A stretch of 64,000 nucleotides of DNA, from assembly GCF_030813235.1 (NCBI RefSeq), contig NZ_JAUSUB010000021.1, positions 1 to 64,000 of the forward strand, read 5' to 3'. This DNA is from Cytobacillus purgationiresistens. Lineage in GTDB: Bacteria > Bacillota > Bacilli > Bacillales > Cytobacillaceae. Made by a program: the position numbers and the translations under genes. Each line of letters starts with the position of its first letter. Within the stretch, counting starts at the first letter, position 1. A model generated the notes under the pieces. That model was not told the DNA's origin. It was given only the letters and a program-made list of their open reading frames with translations, and did not search any database. Of this stretch, positions 8,192 to 16,865 are shown piece after piece.

Positions 8192-8560
8192 ACCGACATT
8201 CTGTCGCCATTTTCAATATCTGTTTTTAAAGATAATCCCTCGTTTTCCATAAGGAATGTATATCCCAGAGAAGCGATAAAACAGATAACGACCGGAATAA
8301 TAAGCAATCGTAAAATTTTTTAAAATTAACAATCAAAGACCCTGTTGCCACAGGCGCTAACCATCAAGCTACGTTACCTACAAAGGTCTGTAACCCAACC
8401 AGCTTTCTTGCCGCTAAACCTTCACCGCCGATAGCAAGAGATATTAATGAAATTGCAAGTACCGAATTTTCTACAAAAATCGTTAGAATAATAGCTAACG
8501 GGAACAGATCCCGATGGCTTATATCGCTTTTCTTGCTTTAATGGAATTCCAGTCTCTCTT
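8192..8560 (-). pseudogene. MFS transporter, C-terminal remnant
   Basis: On the minus strand the text SVLAISLISLAIGGEGLAAR, then KLVGLQTFVGNVA, a stop, WLAPVATGSLIVNFKKFY and a frame change into IPVVICFIASLGYTFLMENE matches the last helices of an MFS/ACS transporter (the APxxTG helix and the final cytoplasmic tail). Stops and frameshifts are frequent, and the N-terminal two thirds are missing. It probably supplied the substrate of the gabD/alcohol-dehydrogenase pair. The remaining bases up to 8622 show no other gene. Confidence 0.65.
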
Positions 8561-8622
8561 GATTAGCCCCCCCGACAAAAAGACGTCAAGTATATTAGTG
8601 ATTCTATTGATTATCTTTAAAA

Positions 8623-9801
8623 TTAATATCCCTCTAAATTACCATGGTAAGCTTTCTCAATAATTAATTGAATGTCGGCAGGATTTGTCAGTCTGGGGTT
8701 TACGAGGACGTTTCCGCTCCTCATTGCATCCTCCACTAGTTTTGGTACAAGCTCTAGATCTACCCTAAGGTCCTTTATATTAAGAGGGATGTTCATGGCT
8801 TGATTCATTTCAACAACAGAGTCTATGGCTTTTTCAGCTGCTTGTATAACGGATAAACCGGTTACATCATTTCCTAAGGCAACAGCTATATCTCTGTATC
8901 GTTCAGGACATGCATGCAGGTTGAATTTCATAACAAAAGGTAAGAGTGTCGCATTGGCTATGCCATGCGCAATATCAAAGACCCCCCCAAGCGCATGAGA
9001 AATGGCATGTACATTCCCCAAACGTGACTGTGCAAAAGCGGCTCCGGCCAACATAGAGGCTACAAGCATTTTCTCCCTGCTTTCTATATTTGTTCCAACG
9101 AAATAGGCTTTCGTTAAATTTTCACCAATCATTTTCATCGCCTGAGTAGCGAATGCCTGACTGACAGGGTTAGCAGCCTTTGAGGTATAAGACTCAATTG
9201 CATGGGTCAGTGCATCCATGCCGGTCGCTGCAGTAATACCCTGAGGCAGTCCCAGAGTAAGAACGGGATCAAGTATTGCCATAGTCGGGAATACATAAGA
9301 ACTAAGCACACCTAATTTAAAAGAGGTTTCTTTATTCGTGACAACTGTTGAATTTGTGACTTCACTACCTGTTCCTGCCGTAGTCGGAACGGCGATGATT
9401 GGAAGTGGGCGATTTGGGATCTTCCCTACTCCTTCATAATCCAATATACTGCCTGCATTGGTGGCCATCACTGCGATGCCCTTACCCGTGTCAATACTAC
9501 TGCCGCCTCCTATAGCCAACACTGCGTCACTTTTAACAACTTTCAGAAGTTGTGTACCTCTATGAAATGTTTCAGCAGAAGGGTTTTGCTCTACCTCATC
9601 GTAAATATCGTAGTCCAGACTTGCCACCTCGAGTGATTTTTCAATTCCCTCTAAAAGGTTGGCGGCCCGTACACCTTTATCTGTTACGATGAGTACCCTT
9701 TCTACACCTAATTTCTTTACGAATTCTCCTGTTTTTTTAGAGATTCCATTGCCGCATTCTACCTGTGTCGGCATAAAATACTTATATGGTATTGAAGACA
9801 T
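8623..9801 (-). CDS. Iron-containing (group III) alcohol dehydrogenase
   Basis: A 392-residue enzyme; MSSIPYKYFMP is chosen because GAAAGGAAG lies 8 bp upstream. AIGGGSSIDTGKGIA is the NAD(P)-binding GGGS loop, PTTAGTGSEVTNSTV the family signature, and the Fe ligands are visible in GMDALTHAIESY, SHALGGVFDIAHGIANA (two histidines). Such enzymes act on 1,3-propanediol, 4-hydroxybutyrate, lactaldehyde or ethanol. Lying two genes from gabD on the same strand, a 4-hydroxybutyrate dehydrogenase role is the simplest inference, but the sequence alone does not fix the substrate. Confidence 0.87.
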   Translation of the reverse strand: MSSIPYKYFMPTQVECGNGISKKTGEFVKKLGVERVLIVTDKGVRAANLLEGIEKSLEVASLDYDIYDEVEQNPSAETFHRGTQLLKVVKSDAVLAIGGGSSIDTGKGIAVMATNAGSILDYEGVGKIPNRPLPIIAVPTTAGTGSEVTNSTVVTNKETSFKLGVLSSYVFPTMAILDPVLTLGLPQGITAATGMDALTHAIESYTSKAANPVSQAFATQAMKMIGENLTKAYFVGTNIESREKMLVASMLAGAAFAQSRLGNVHAISHALGGVFDIAHGIANATLLPFVMKFNLHACPERYRDIAVALGNDVTGLSVIQAAEKAIDSVVEMNQAMNIPLNIKDLRVDLELVPKLVEDAMRSGNVLVNPRLTNPADIQLIIEKAYHGNLEGY

Positions 9802-9863
9802 GGTTAATAACTTCCTTTCTGCAAAGTTTATATCCAAAAATTAAAACCAAAACTCGGAAACTT

Positions 9864-10095
9864 TTAATCTTCTAAGGAGGTTAAGACGCCCTGCAAATGT
9901 CGCTTCATAGCCAAGACGGATCCCTCTGGATCTCTGTTTTCGATACAATCAAGGATATCTTTATGTTCTTGCAGAACCTCCCATCTTTATGATATCGCCT
10001 TCATTTCGAGGCATAGCGGCTAACTCAACAGTTCCCGACTCTACAATTTGCCGCATTTCCAGTAATTGCAGCGTTTGCTTCTTTTCCGTAACGAT
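9864..10095 (-). pseudogene. GntR/FCD regulator, C-terminal remnant
   Basis: Read on the minus strand: LQLLEMRQIVESGTVELAAM, PRNEGDII, then a deletion to VLQEHKDILDCIENRDPEGS, VLAMKRHLQGVLTSLED and a stop. The ExRxIxExxxxxLAA helix and the EHxxIxxxIxxRDP block are the FCD domain. The DNA-binding domain is absent and the middle is out of frame. The piece sits just upstream of the alcohol dehydrogenase, where a local regulator would be expected. Its 5' side is cut by the IS66 remnant. Confidence 0.72.
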
Positions 10096-10680
10096 TGAAA
10101 GAACCAGCGGTTGAAATCGGTGGTAAGCTTGTCCGTGAAGAAGCCAAATTTATTCCTGCAAAAATGATGAAGGTGCAGCATATGATTGGCTGTTGCCTAT
10201 TTACGAACGAATGAAAGATTTGATGATGTCTAAATCTGTTTTACATGTCGATGAAACGTATTCACAAATTATCTATCGTTCTGATGGTAAATCTGGTCAA
10301 TCCAACGACTATAACTGGGTATATCGAAGTGTGCCAAGCCAAGGACCCACGATGATCCTGTTTCAAAGCTCCTTATCACGAGCTCGGTCTGTCCTTGAAA
10401 GTTTCACGAAGGTTATTCTGGTACGATTATTTGTGATGGCTACTCTGCCTATGATAAAATTGGCGGCATTACCTTCGCGAATTGTTGGGCGCATGTTCGT
10501 GCATCGATAGAAGAACTAATTCGTTACCGATATGAACTCCCAGTGTACAAAACGTTAAAAGATACAGCAAATGATGTGAGAAAAAAGTCCTGTCGTGTTA
10601 TTTACGAACGGGTATTCAATTGATTAACCGAAGAACAGATAAAAGCACTAGATCAGCCAATTAGTTGCTTAATATAAAAC
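10087..10680 (+). pseudogene. IS66-family transposase remnant
   Basis: The plus strand encodes VGGKLVREEAKFIPAKMMKV-like text (zinc-finger end of IS66 TnpC), then after a deletion LPIYERMKDLMMSKSVLHVD, ETYSQIIYRSDGKSGQSNDY and NWVYRSVPSQGPTMI. The block LHVDET carries the first catalytic Asp of the DDE domain. A frameshift near 10405 separates this from GTIICDGYSAYDKI-like text and NCWAHVRA. The last 150 bp (to 10680) are unassigned. No functional transposase can be made. Confidence 0.75.
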
Positions 10681-10700
10681 TCTAACTTTTTGGGGTCACC
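10681..10700 (+). mobile_element. Solo terminal sequence of an IS3-family element
   Basis: TCTAACTTTTTGGGGTCACC is the same end sequence found after the IS3 OrfB remnant at 19918-19938. Here the rest of the element is gone. Confidence 0.6.
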
Positions 10701-10863
10701 TTATCATGGAGTGGCTTTTTATATTTGGTTAAACTTTTAATGATGGCTTATTATTCTAATACACTGTAAACACCTACTGCTTAAAAGTAGATATTGGATA
10801 TGAGAATCATTAAACACGTGGTATATAAATCCAACCACAATAATACGATCGTAAATTGCAATG
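10701..10863. other. Non-coding interval
   Basis: AT-rich sequence between the IS3 scar and the hydratase fragment. I see no gene, clear promoter or terminator here. Confidence 0.4.
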
Positions 10864-11031
10864 TTAAAAAGTGATAACCTTTACATTAGGGTGTTGCTCG
10901 CATTCATTGATTAATTCAATTTCAAAAGTTAAAGTATTTCGTTTATCGGGTTTATTAATATAAATAGTCGCTATTTCATCCTCTGATTGAAGAGAAATAT
11001 CACTCTTACTATTCTTCGAAGTATCTACCAT
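10864..11031 (-). pseudogene. Enoyl-CoA hydratase family, N-terminal fragment
   Basis: From the ATG at 11031: MVDTSKNSKSDISLQSEDEI, ATIYINKPDKRNTLTFEIEL, then INECEQHPNVKVITF and a stop. The IATIxINxPxKRNxLTxE segment is the first strand-helix of crotonases; a short internal deletion brings the NVKVI strand too close. It is a second, dead paralogue of the intact hydratase at 12482, only 41 bp after the CoA-transferase stop on the same strand. Confidence 0.75.
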
Positions 11032-11071
11032 ATTTACTTTTTACTTCATAAAACTTGCCCTTCCTTTATTG

Positions 11072-12289
11072 TCAAGATGTTGGAACGCCTTTTTTATAAG
11101 ATTTTATTTCCCCTAAATCATTCATGGCAATAATTGATTTTTTGTCATATCCTAATTCTTTCAAAACTTCATCAGTATTCTGACCAAGTAGGGGGGCTGA
11201 AGATTTAATAGTTCCGGGTGTTTCAGAAAACTTAGTTGGAATACCAATCATCTCCATTTTCCCGATAACCGGATGTTCAACTTCTTGAATCATATCACGA
11301 GCTTGATAGTGTGGATCCTTAACAGCTTCAGCAAAATTATTAATAGGACCCGCCGGAACGCCAGCTTTTTCACAAGCATTTATCCAAAAATATTTATCCT
11401 TAGTCATAAGTACGTTCTCTATATCTTTCTCAAGTTCATCTACATGTTGATTTCGTAAAAGATTTGTTTTATAGCGTGGGTCATCTATCCATTCTTTTTT
11501 ACCGATGACTTCTTCAGCGAATTTCTCCCATGTTCTTTGATTTGCGCAACCCAACATCATATATCCGTCTTTGGTTTGAACTGCCTGATACGGGGCTGAA
11601 ACACGATGGCGCCAACCAGTAGGTTCTGGCAATGTTCCCTTTGCAAAATAGGCCCCTGCCTCCCAGGTAAACCATGGAAGTCCTATTTCAGCTAAAGCAA
11701 TGTCCACGTGCTGTCCTTTGCTTGTTTTCATTTTATGAATAACAGCTGCTAGGATTGAATACGCAGCTGTTATTCCAGCCCCTATATCATAAACAGCAAT
11801 TCCTGATTTCATGGGACGCTCTCCTTTTTCCCCAGTCATACTCATGAGTCCAGTCATACCCTGCGCAACTAAATCGAAACCGCCTCTTTGGGAATAAGGT
11901 CCAGTTTGTCCATATCCGGAGATGGAACAATAAATAATTCCAGAATTTATTTCTTTTAAAGTTTCATAATCAATCTTTAAAGATTTGGTAACACCTGGAC
12001 GAAAGTTTTCAACGACAACATCCGCTTCTTTAGCCAGTTTATAAAAAACGTTCCTACCTTCCTGACTTTTCAAATTCAAAGCTACGCTTTTTTTATTTCT
12101 ATTAATTTGAAAAAAACACGTTGATTCCCCGTTCACATATGGTCCCATTTGTCGGGAATCATCTCCACCATTTATTTTTTCTATTTTAGTAACATCAGCC
12201 CCAAGATCAGCTAAGACCATGGTACAATATGGGCCTGCCATAATCTGTGATACATCCAAAACTTTTATACCTTTTAATGGTCCCAACAT
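11072..12289 (-). CDS. CaiB/BaiF family (class III) CoA-transferase
   Basis: A 405-residue protein starting at ATG 12289 (GAGGTGATA upstream). MLGPLKGIKVLDVSQIMAGP is the characteristic N-terminus, VVVENFRPGV and SISGYGQTGPY the CoA-binding segments, and GGFDLVAQGMTGLMSMTG contains the catalytic Asp that forms the acyl-Asp intermediate. It would move CoA between two carboxylic acids, as in carnitine, oxalate, formate, mesaconate or itaconate metabolism. It follows the enoyl-CoA hydratase in one operon (192 bp gap), so activation of an acid followed by hydration is a sensible pair. The acid is not identifiable from sequence. Confidence 0.9.
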   Translation of the reverse strand: MLGPLKGIKVLDVSQIMAGPYCTMVLADLGADVTKIEKINGGDDSRQMGPYVNGESTCFFQINRNKKSVALNLKSQEGRNVFYKLAKEADVVVENFRPGVTKSLKIDYETLKEINSGIIYCSISGYGQTGPYSQRGGFDLVAQGMTGLMSMTGEKGERPMKSGIAVYDIGAGITAAYSILAAVIHKMKTSKGQHVDIALAEIGLPWFTWEAGAYFAKGTLPEPTGWRHRVSAPYQAVQTKDGYMMLGCANQRTWEKFAEEVIGKKEWIDDPRYKTNLLRNQHVDELEKDIENVLMTKDKYFWINACEKAGVPAGPINNFAEAVKDPHYQARDMIQEVEHPVIGKMEMIGIPTKFSETPGTIKSSAPLLGQNTDEVLKELGYDKKSIIAMNDLGEIKSYKKGVPTS

Positions 12290-12481
12290 TATCACCTCAT
12301 ATGTTTTGTTAAAAAGCCTAATATAACCGCATTCAAATAAGCTAGTGATTACAGTATAATCTTTTCATTATTTCCTTTTATATTTTTCCTTAATAATTTC
12401 CCTTCCTCTTTTCTTATTATTTTTAAAGTTTGTATTTCTATGAAAGTGACGTAATGGCTTTCATCCTTTCCCTACAAAAAA

Positions 12482-13270
12482 TTATGAATATGTGAATTTG
12501 GGCTTCCTTTTTTCAAGAAATGCGCTGACACCTTCTTTGTAATCCTCGCTCTCAAAAGATGAAAGCACCAACCGTGCGACTTCATCTTGTTCTTTTATTT
12601 CACCATTTAAAACCTCTTGGATAATTGTTTTCGACCCTCGAACTGACATTTGTGCATTCTTTGCTATCAATTCTGCATATTCGGAAGTCCTTTCTATAAT
12701 TTCCTCCGGCTCATAAAGGCGGTCTATTAATCTCATATGGTATGCTTCATCCGCTTTGATGATCCTCCCTGAGAACAAGATATCCTTGGCGTTGGACGGT
12801 CCAACAAGATCCACCAGATTTTTTGTTCCAGGCAAATTATAGATCAGACCTAATTTTGCAGGAGTAATTCCAAACATCCCTGTAGTATCAGCAAAGCGAA
12901 AATCGCAAGCTAATGCTAATTCGCATCCTCCGCCCACGCAATAACTTTGAATCATTGCGATTGTTGGTTTTGATAACTTTGCCAATTTTTCTTCTGCTTT
13001 TAAAGTTGCTTGATTATAAGTATTTGCTCCTTCTGCGCTATACCTTAAGGTTTTAAACTCACTTATATCCGCCCCTGCTGCAAAAGAAGTTTCATCTATG
13101 CCCCGAAGAATAAGCACCTTGATGTTTCGGTCTTGTTCCACCTCATCCAACAATTCATCCATTTTATTCCACATATCAAATGTTAACGCGTTTCGTTTTT
13201 CCGGCCGATTAAAGAACAGTGTTGCAATAGCACCATCTTTTGCTAAATAAAGGTCATATTTTTTTACCAT
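12482..13270 (-). CDS. Enoyl-CoA hydratase/isomerase family protein
   Basis: A 262-residue crotonase. IATLFFNRPEKRNALTFDMW and FAAGADISEFKTL give the first oxyanion-hole strand, and CVGGGCELALACDFRFAD the second. The position that is Glu in classical hydratases (GxPE) reads GITPAKLGL, so at least one catalytic acid is replaced; the protein may be an isomerase, hydrolase or atypical hydratase. ATG 13270 is preceded by GGAGGAGC. It is the first full-length gene of the operon driven from the promoter/operator at 13476-13541 and precedes the CoA-transferase. Confidence 0.87.
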   Translation of the reverse strand: MVKKYDLYLAKDGAIATLFFNRPEKRNALTFDMWNKMDELLDEVEQDRNIKVLILRGIDETSFAAGADISEFKTLRYSAEGANTYNQATLKAEEKLAKLSKPTIAMIQSYCVGGGCELALACDFRFADTTGMFGITPAKLGLIYNLPGTKNLVDLVGPSNAKDILFSGRIIKADEAYHMRLIDRLYEPEEIIERTSEYAELIAKNAQMSVRGSKTIIQEVLNGEIKEQDEVARLVLSSFESEDYKEGVSAFLEKRKPKFTYS

Positions 13271-13412
13271 AAACTAGCTCCTCCCCAGATATCACCTTAT
13301 CATCTATTAATTGTTGAATTTCCTCTTTGGATAATTTAAGCTCATCCGGTTTACTAACCACTTTTTCACAGAAACTTGGAATGCCATTAAAGTTAACGTG
13401 GAAAATAGCCAT
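13254..13412 (-). CDS. Small ORF of 52 residues overlapping the hydratase start
   Basis: The frame starts MAIFHVNFNGIPSFCEKVVS and ends LKLSKEEIQQLIDDKVIS, GEELVYGKKI, overlapping the hydratase ATG by 17 bp, an arrangement that suggests translational coupling. It lies at the head of the operon, 64 bp from the operator. The ribosome site is weak. The tail resembles the C-terminal helix seen in some CaiB-type CoA-transferases, so it could also be the stump of a deleted gene. No function can be assigned. Confidence 0.4.
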   Translation of the reverse strand: MAIFHVNFNGIPSFCEKVVSKPDELKLSKEEIQQLIDDKVISGEELVYGKKI

Positions 13413-13475
13413 AACCTGTTTCTATTATTTATTAACTTAATAAGCCATGATCCTCTGATATTACACTTAGAATAT

Positions 13476-13541
13476 GAATCCCGGATCCGGGATTCGGTAA
13501 AATATATTCCAATATTACAATAAAATTCGGAAAGTAGTCAA
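13476..13541 (-). promoter_or_regulatory. SigA promoter with perfect 20-bp palindromic operator
   Basis: On the minus strand TTGACT (13541-13536), an 18-bp spacer and TAATAT (13517-13512) precede, by 16 bp, the perfect palindrome GAATCCCGGATCCGGGATTC (13495-13476). The geometry places the palindrome on the early transcribed region, as for a repressor roadblock. It drives the small ORF, hydratase and CoA-transferase. The same design occurs at 4013-4068 and 14031-14095. Confidence 0.75.
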
Positions 13542-14030
13542 TGCTATCTTTGAAATTTTCTTAATTTTTTTGCTACTCTTAATTAAAGGACGAGGACTTT
13601 AATAACTTAACTCAACTTTCGCACAAAAAATTAAATGTAATTTGTTTGTTGTAGAAGGCCGACGGCCTTTCAAATATGTTCCTTGACAAACATGATAATA
13701 AATGAAAAACACCTCGTTCTTTTGTATAGTGTGTGATTTTCAAAAGAATAACTAGGATAAAAATCTAAAAAAGGACGAATTCGTCCAAGAGGTCCAAATG
13801 AAGTGAAAATATAGCTTCATTTAAAAGAAAAAGGTGATAGGGTGAATATCTCTCCAAAAAATATAATCAACCTCACCTGCTTGGGATGGCTTTCGAATCT
13901 CTAAATGGAATGCCAAAATAATAATATATATAAAGAACACTAATTCAACCGGTTGTCCTAATATATATGGTAATCGAAAAGTGAGTCACTATAATTTTGT
14001 GAATTTTTAGAATCTTTTAAAAACAATGTA
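13542..14030. other. Intergenic region with a 14-bp palindrome
   Basis: No gene is recognisable across this stretch. It contains GGACGAATTCGTCC (13773-13786), a perfect palindrome, and the short dyad AAGGCCGACGGCCTT near 13651. Short frames here have no family features. Confidence 0.45.
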
Positions 14031-14095
14031 TTGACAATTTCAGAATTTTTATGTAATATCAAAAATGCAATTAGAGAATCCCGGATCCGGCGTTC
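14031..14095 (+). promoter_or_regulatory. SigA promoter with operator, plus strand
   Basis: TTGACA (14031-14036), a 17-bp spacer and TAATAT (14054-14059) are a near-consensus promoter. Exactly 16 bp further lies GAATCCCGGATCCGGCGTTC (14076-14095), matching 18 of 20 bases of the perfect palindrome at 13476. It reads towards the dead GntR gene and may serve the dehydrogenase at 14981. Confidence 0.75.
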
Positions 14096-14189
14096 AGCAC
14101 CCAAAGCCAAACACCCCAGTCCAATAGATCTTTCGCTATCAAAAAAAAAACTTATAGAAAGGAGAAGGGTATTACTCACTACAAGCCGA

Positions 14190-14760
14190 TTTATCAATAA
14201 GTGTATGCAATCATCAAAGATTCGATTTTAAAAGGAGAAATGAAACCCGCTTAAATTTCCGTGGCCAAACTCGCCGAAGATTTTCAAATCAGCAGAACGC
14301 CGTTATGAGAGTCCTTAAAACAGCTCCAAAGAGGGACTCCTTGTTCAAGACAGCCGCGGATCAACCGGCGTCTCCATAGATCACAAAGATTTCGAGGATT
14401 TGCTCAGTTGCAGACTCTTTTTGGAACAAAAAATCATACGACTGGCAGTCCAGTGATTACTGAATCGGAATTAAAAACTGCGCGGGCCCTGCTTGAAAAA
14501 TTGAACACCGCATTAGTGGACAAGGATAATTTAAAAACATTGAAATATAACACGAAATTTCACGAAGTTTTTATTCATGCCTGCCCCAACAAGCGTTTTA
14601 GTAAAATTGATAGGATTTGTACGGTCTTTATTGCTTTTTTACAGGGCAAACATTATTCAATACCATGATGATTATAATTCTCAAATCATACAAGAGCATC
14701 AAAATGCATTTTAGATGCTGTGAAAGAGAGAGACACAACATGAAGAACATTTTCCGTTAG
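14190..14760 (+). pseudogene. GntR/FCD regulator, heavily degraded
   Basis: Scattered over three frames are KGEMKPA, a stop, ISVAKLAEDFQISRTPL, a stop, ESLKQLQ, then GLLVQDSRGSTGVSIDHKDF, EDLLSCRLFLEQKIIRLAV, and later LKYNTKFHEVFIHACPNKRF. These parallel the intact regulator at 3319-3981 segment by segment (winged helix, LLxxxG wing, FHE metal-site helix). At least four frame breaks or stops are present. It is probably a decayed paralogue of the same regulator and still sits behind the shared-type operator. Bases 14761-14970 contain no recognisable gene. Confidence 0.72.
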
Positions 14761-14980
14761 AGGGTTTGAAAGGGTCCGTTTACAATTTATAGTAGCGCTC
14801 CATTTGAAGTTAGCGAAGAAAGTAGACGTGATTGTCGAAAATCCCATCCGACTGTTGATGGCATCCAAGTCAACATCATCAAAAATTCCATGAATATGTT
14901 TTGATTGGATCCCTATGAAACTCTAAGTAAGGACGAGCATTTGGAACAAAATCATTTATTAATAGAGGGAGTTGGATAAA

Positions 14981-16861
14981 GTGAAAAAAGTAGGATTAAT
15001 TGGTACAGGTGCGATTGGGAAAGGTGTATTGAAAAACTTAATTAAAAATAACTGTGAAGTACTTGCTTACGACATATCTGAAAAAGCAAAGGAAAATATA
15101 AGAAATCTGGGTGGCTTCGTTGCTAATCACCCCAAGGAAGTCATTCAATTTTCAGAGATAGTTTTCTTAAGCTTGCCTAGTCCACAAATTATTAAAGATT
15201 TGTTTCTGGGGACGGAAGGAATAGCTAAAGAAATGAAGAGCCACACAACAATTTTAGATCTAAGTACCATTGACCCTGCAACGGCAAGGGAAATGAACGA
15301 TTTGTGTCATCAATATAATTCACATTACTTTGATTGTCCAGTTAGTGGAGGACCCGCTGGTGCAGATGAGGGAACTCTTACATTAATGGTAGGTGGTGAC
15401 AAAGATCAATTTGATAACATTGTCGAATATTTAGGTTACATAGGTTCTAATATTGAATATATTGGGGAGTCAGGATTAGCACAAGTATTGAAACTATGTC
15501 ATAACATGATCGGTGCAGCAAACATAGTGGCTATTGGAGAGTCTTTTGCGACAGGAGTCAAACATGGTTTAAGTGTAAAAGTCATGGCAAATGTAATTGG
15601 AAAAAGTTTGGCGGGTAGCAGGCCATTAGAATATTTTGGACCAAACATTGTAAACAATACTTACGATAATGTTAAATTCATGTTAAATCACATGCATAAA
15701 GATCTTGGACTCTATGTAAATATGACCCGACAAGTAGGCGTACCATCATTTATTGGTACAAACACATATAACCTGTACCATGCTGCTAAAACTCACAATA
15801 AAGGATCATTAGATCATACAGCTGTGTGTCAAATTATAGAGGATTTAGCATCAGTGAAATTGGTAGAAAATAATCACTTAAAAAATGAAATCGAAGGAGT
15901 TATGGTTGGATCAAAAAAAAGGACAAATGAAGTAAAAAAGATAGGATTAATTGGTGTAGGTGCTATTGGGGAAGGCGTATTAAAAAACTTAATTAAAAAT
16001 AACTGTGAAGTACTTGCTTACGATATATCTGAAAAAGGAAAAGCAAAAATAAGGAATTTAGGTGGCCTTGTTGCAAATCATCCAAAGGAAATCGTTCAAT
16101 TTTCAGATATAGTTTTCTTAAGCTTGCCTAGTCCACAAATTATTAAAGATTTGTTTCTGGGGACGGAAGGAATAGCTAAAGAAATGAAGAGCCACACAAC
16201 AATTTTAGATCTAAGTACCATTGACCCTGCAACGACAAGGGAAATGAACGATTTGTGTAAACAATATAATTCACATTACTTTGATTGTCCAGTTAGTGGA
16301 GGACCCGCTGGTGCAGATGAAGGAACTCTTACAATAATGGTAGGTGGTGACAGAGAGCAGTTTGTAAATATTATTGAATATTTAGGTTTTATAGGTACTA
16401 ACATTGAATACATCGGAGAGTCAGGGATAGCCCAAGCACTAAAGCTATGTCATAACATGGTTGGTGCAGCAAGCATAGTTGCTCTTGGGGAGGCATTTGC
16501 GACAGGAGTCAAACATGGATTGGATGTTAAAGTCATGGCAGATGTAATTGGGAAAAGTGTGAGTAATAGTAAGGTATTACAATACTTTGGACCAAACATT
16601 ATAAATAACACCTATGATAACGTTAAGTTTATGTTAAATCACGCGCATAAGGATCTTGGACTCTATGTAAATATGACTCAGGATGTAGGAGTACCATCCT
16701 TTATTGGTGCAAGTACATATAACTTGTTCCATATAGCGAAAATTCATAACAAAGGCTCGTTAGACCAAACAGCTGTTTGTCAAGTAATTGAAGATTTTTC
16801 GTCAGTAAAATTAGTTGAAAATTCGGATTCCAATCAAATGAAGTATCAAAAAACCTTTTGA
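14981..16861 (+). CDS. Tandem-duplicated, fused 3-hydroxyisobutyrate-dehydrogenase-type oxidoreductase
   Basis: A 626-residue protein made of two complete copies of a roughly 300-residue beta-hydroxyacid dehydrogenase. I start at GTG 14981, spaced correctly from GAGGGAG. Each half has the Rossmann loop (GLIGTGAIGKGVLKNL; GLIGVGAIGEGVLKNL), the substrate loop CPVSGGPAGADEGTLT and the catalytic Lys (VLKLCHNM; ALKLCHNM). The copies are offset by exactly 951 bp, and 126 bp (15158-15283 and 16109-16234) are identical. Single-copy relatives oxidise hydroxyisobutyrate, tartronate or threonate; the acid-sugar kinase remnant nearby favours a threonate-like substrate. Enzymes of this family are normally separate chains that dimerise, so this is a covalent tandem. 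Confidence 0.88.
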   Translation: MKKVGLIGTGAIGKGVLKNLIKNNCEVLAYDISEKAKENIRNLGGFVANHPKEVIQFSEIVFLSLPSPQIIKDLFLGTEGIAKEMKSHTTILDLSTIDPATAREMNDLCHQYNSHYFDCPVSGGPAGADEGTLTLMVGGDKDQFDNIVEYLGYIGSNIEYIGESGLAQVLKLCHNMIGAANIVAIGESFATGVKHGLSVKVMANVIGKSLAGSRPLEYFGPNIVNNTYDNVKFMLNHMHKDLGLYVNMTRQVGVPSFIGTNTYNLYHAAKTHNKGSLDHTAVCQIIEDLASVKLVENNHLKNEIEGVMVGSKKRTNEVKKIGLIGVGAIGEGVLKNLIKNNCEVLAYDISEKGKAKIRNLGGLVANHPKEIVQFSDIVFLSLPSPQIIKDLFLGTEGIAKEMKSHTTILDLSTIDPATTREMNDLCKQYNSHYFDCPVSGGPAGADEGTLTIMVGGDREQFVNIIEYLGFIGTNIEYIGESGIAQALKLCHNMVGAASIVALGEAFATGVKHGLDVKVMADVIGKSVSNSKVLQYFGPNIINNTYDNVKFMLNHAHKDLGLYVNMTQDVGVPSFIGASTYNLFHIAKIHNKGSLDQTAVCQVIEDFSSVKLVENSDSNQMKYQKTF

Positions 16862-16865
16862 GGGC

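Noticed and set aside
10193-10510. 105-codon plus-strand frame as a stand-alone gene
   Set aside because: Its first half is IS66 transposase and its second half runs out of the family frame; it is part of a decayed transposase.
13773-13786. GGACGAATTCGTCC as an operator of the local regulon
   Set aside because: Perfect palindrome, but not placed relative to a promoter and not repeated elsewhere in the window; kept only as a note in the intergenic entry.
13958-14231. Two overlapping frames on opposite strands (79 and 66 codons)
   Set aside because: They cover the promoter-operator region and the start of the decayed GntR gene; neither has a ribosome site or domain.
14408-14668. 86-codon plus-strand frame as a separate gene
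   Set aside because: Only the last part matches GntR/FCD, in agreement with a degraded regulator spread over several frames.
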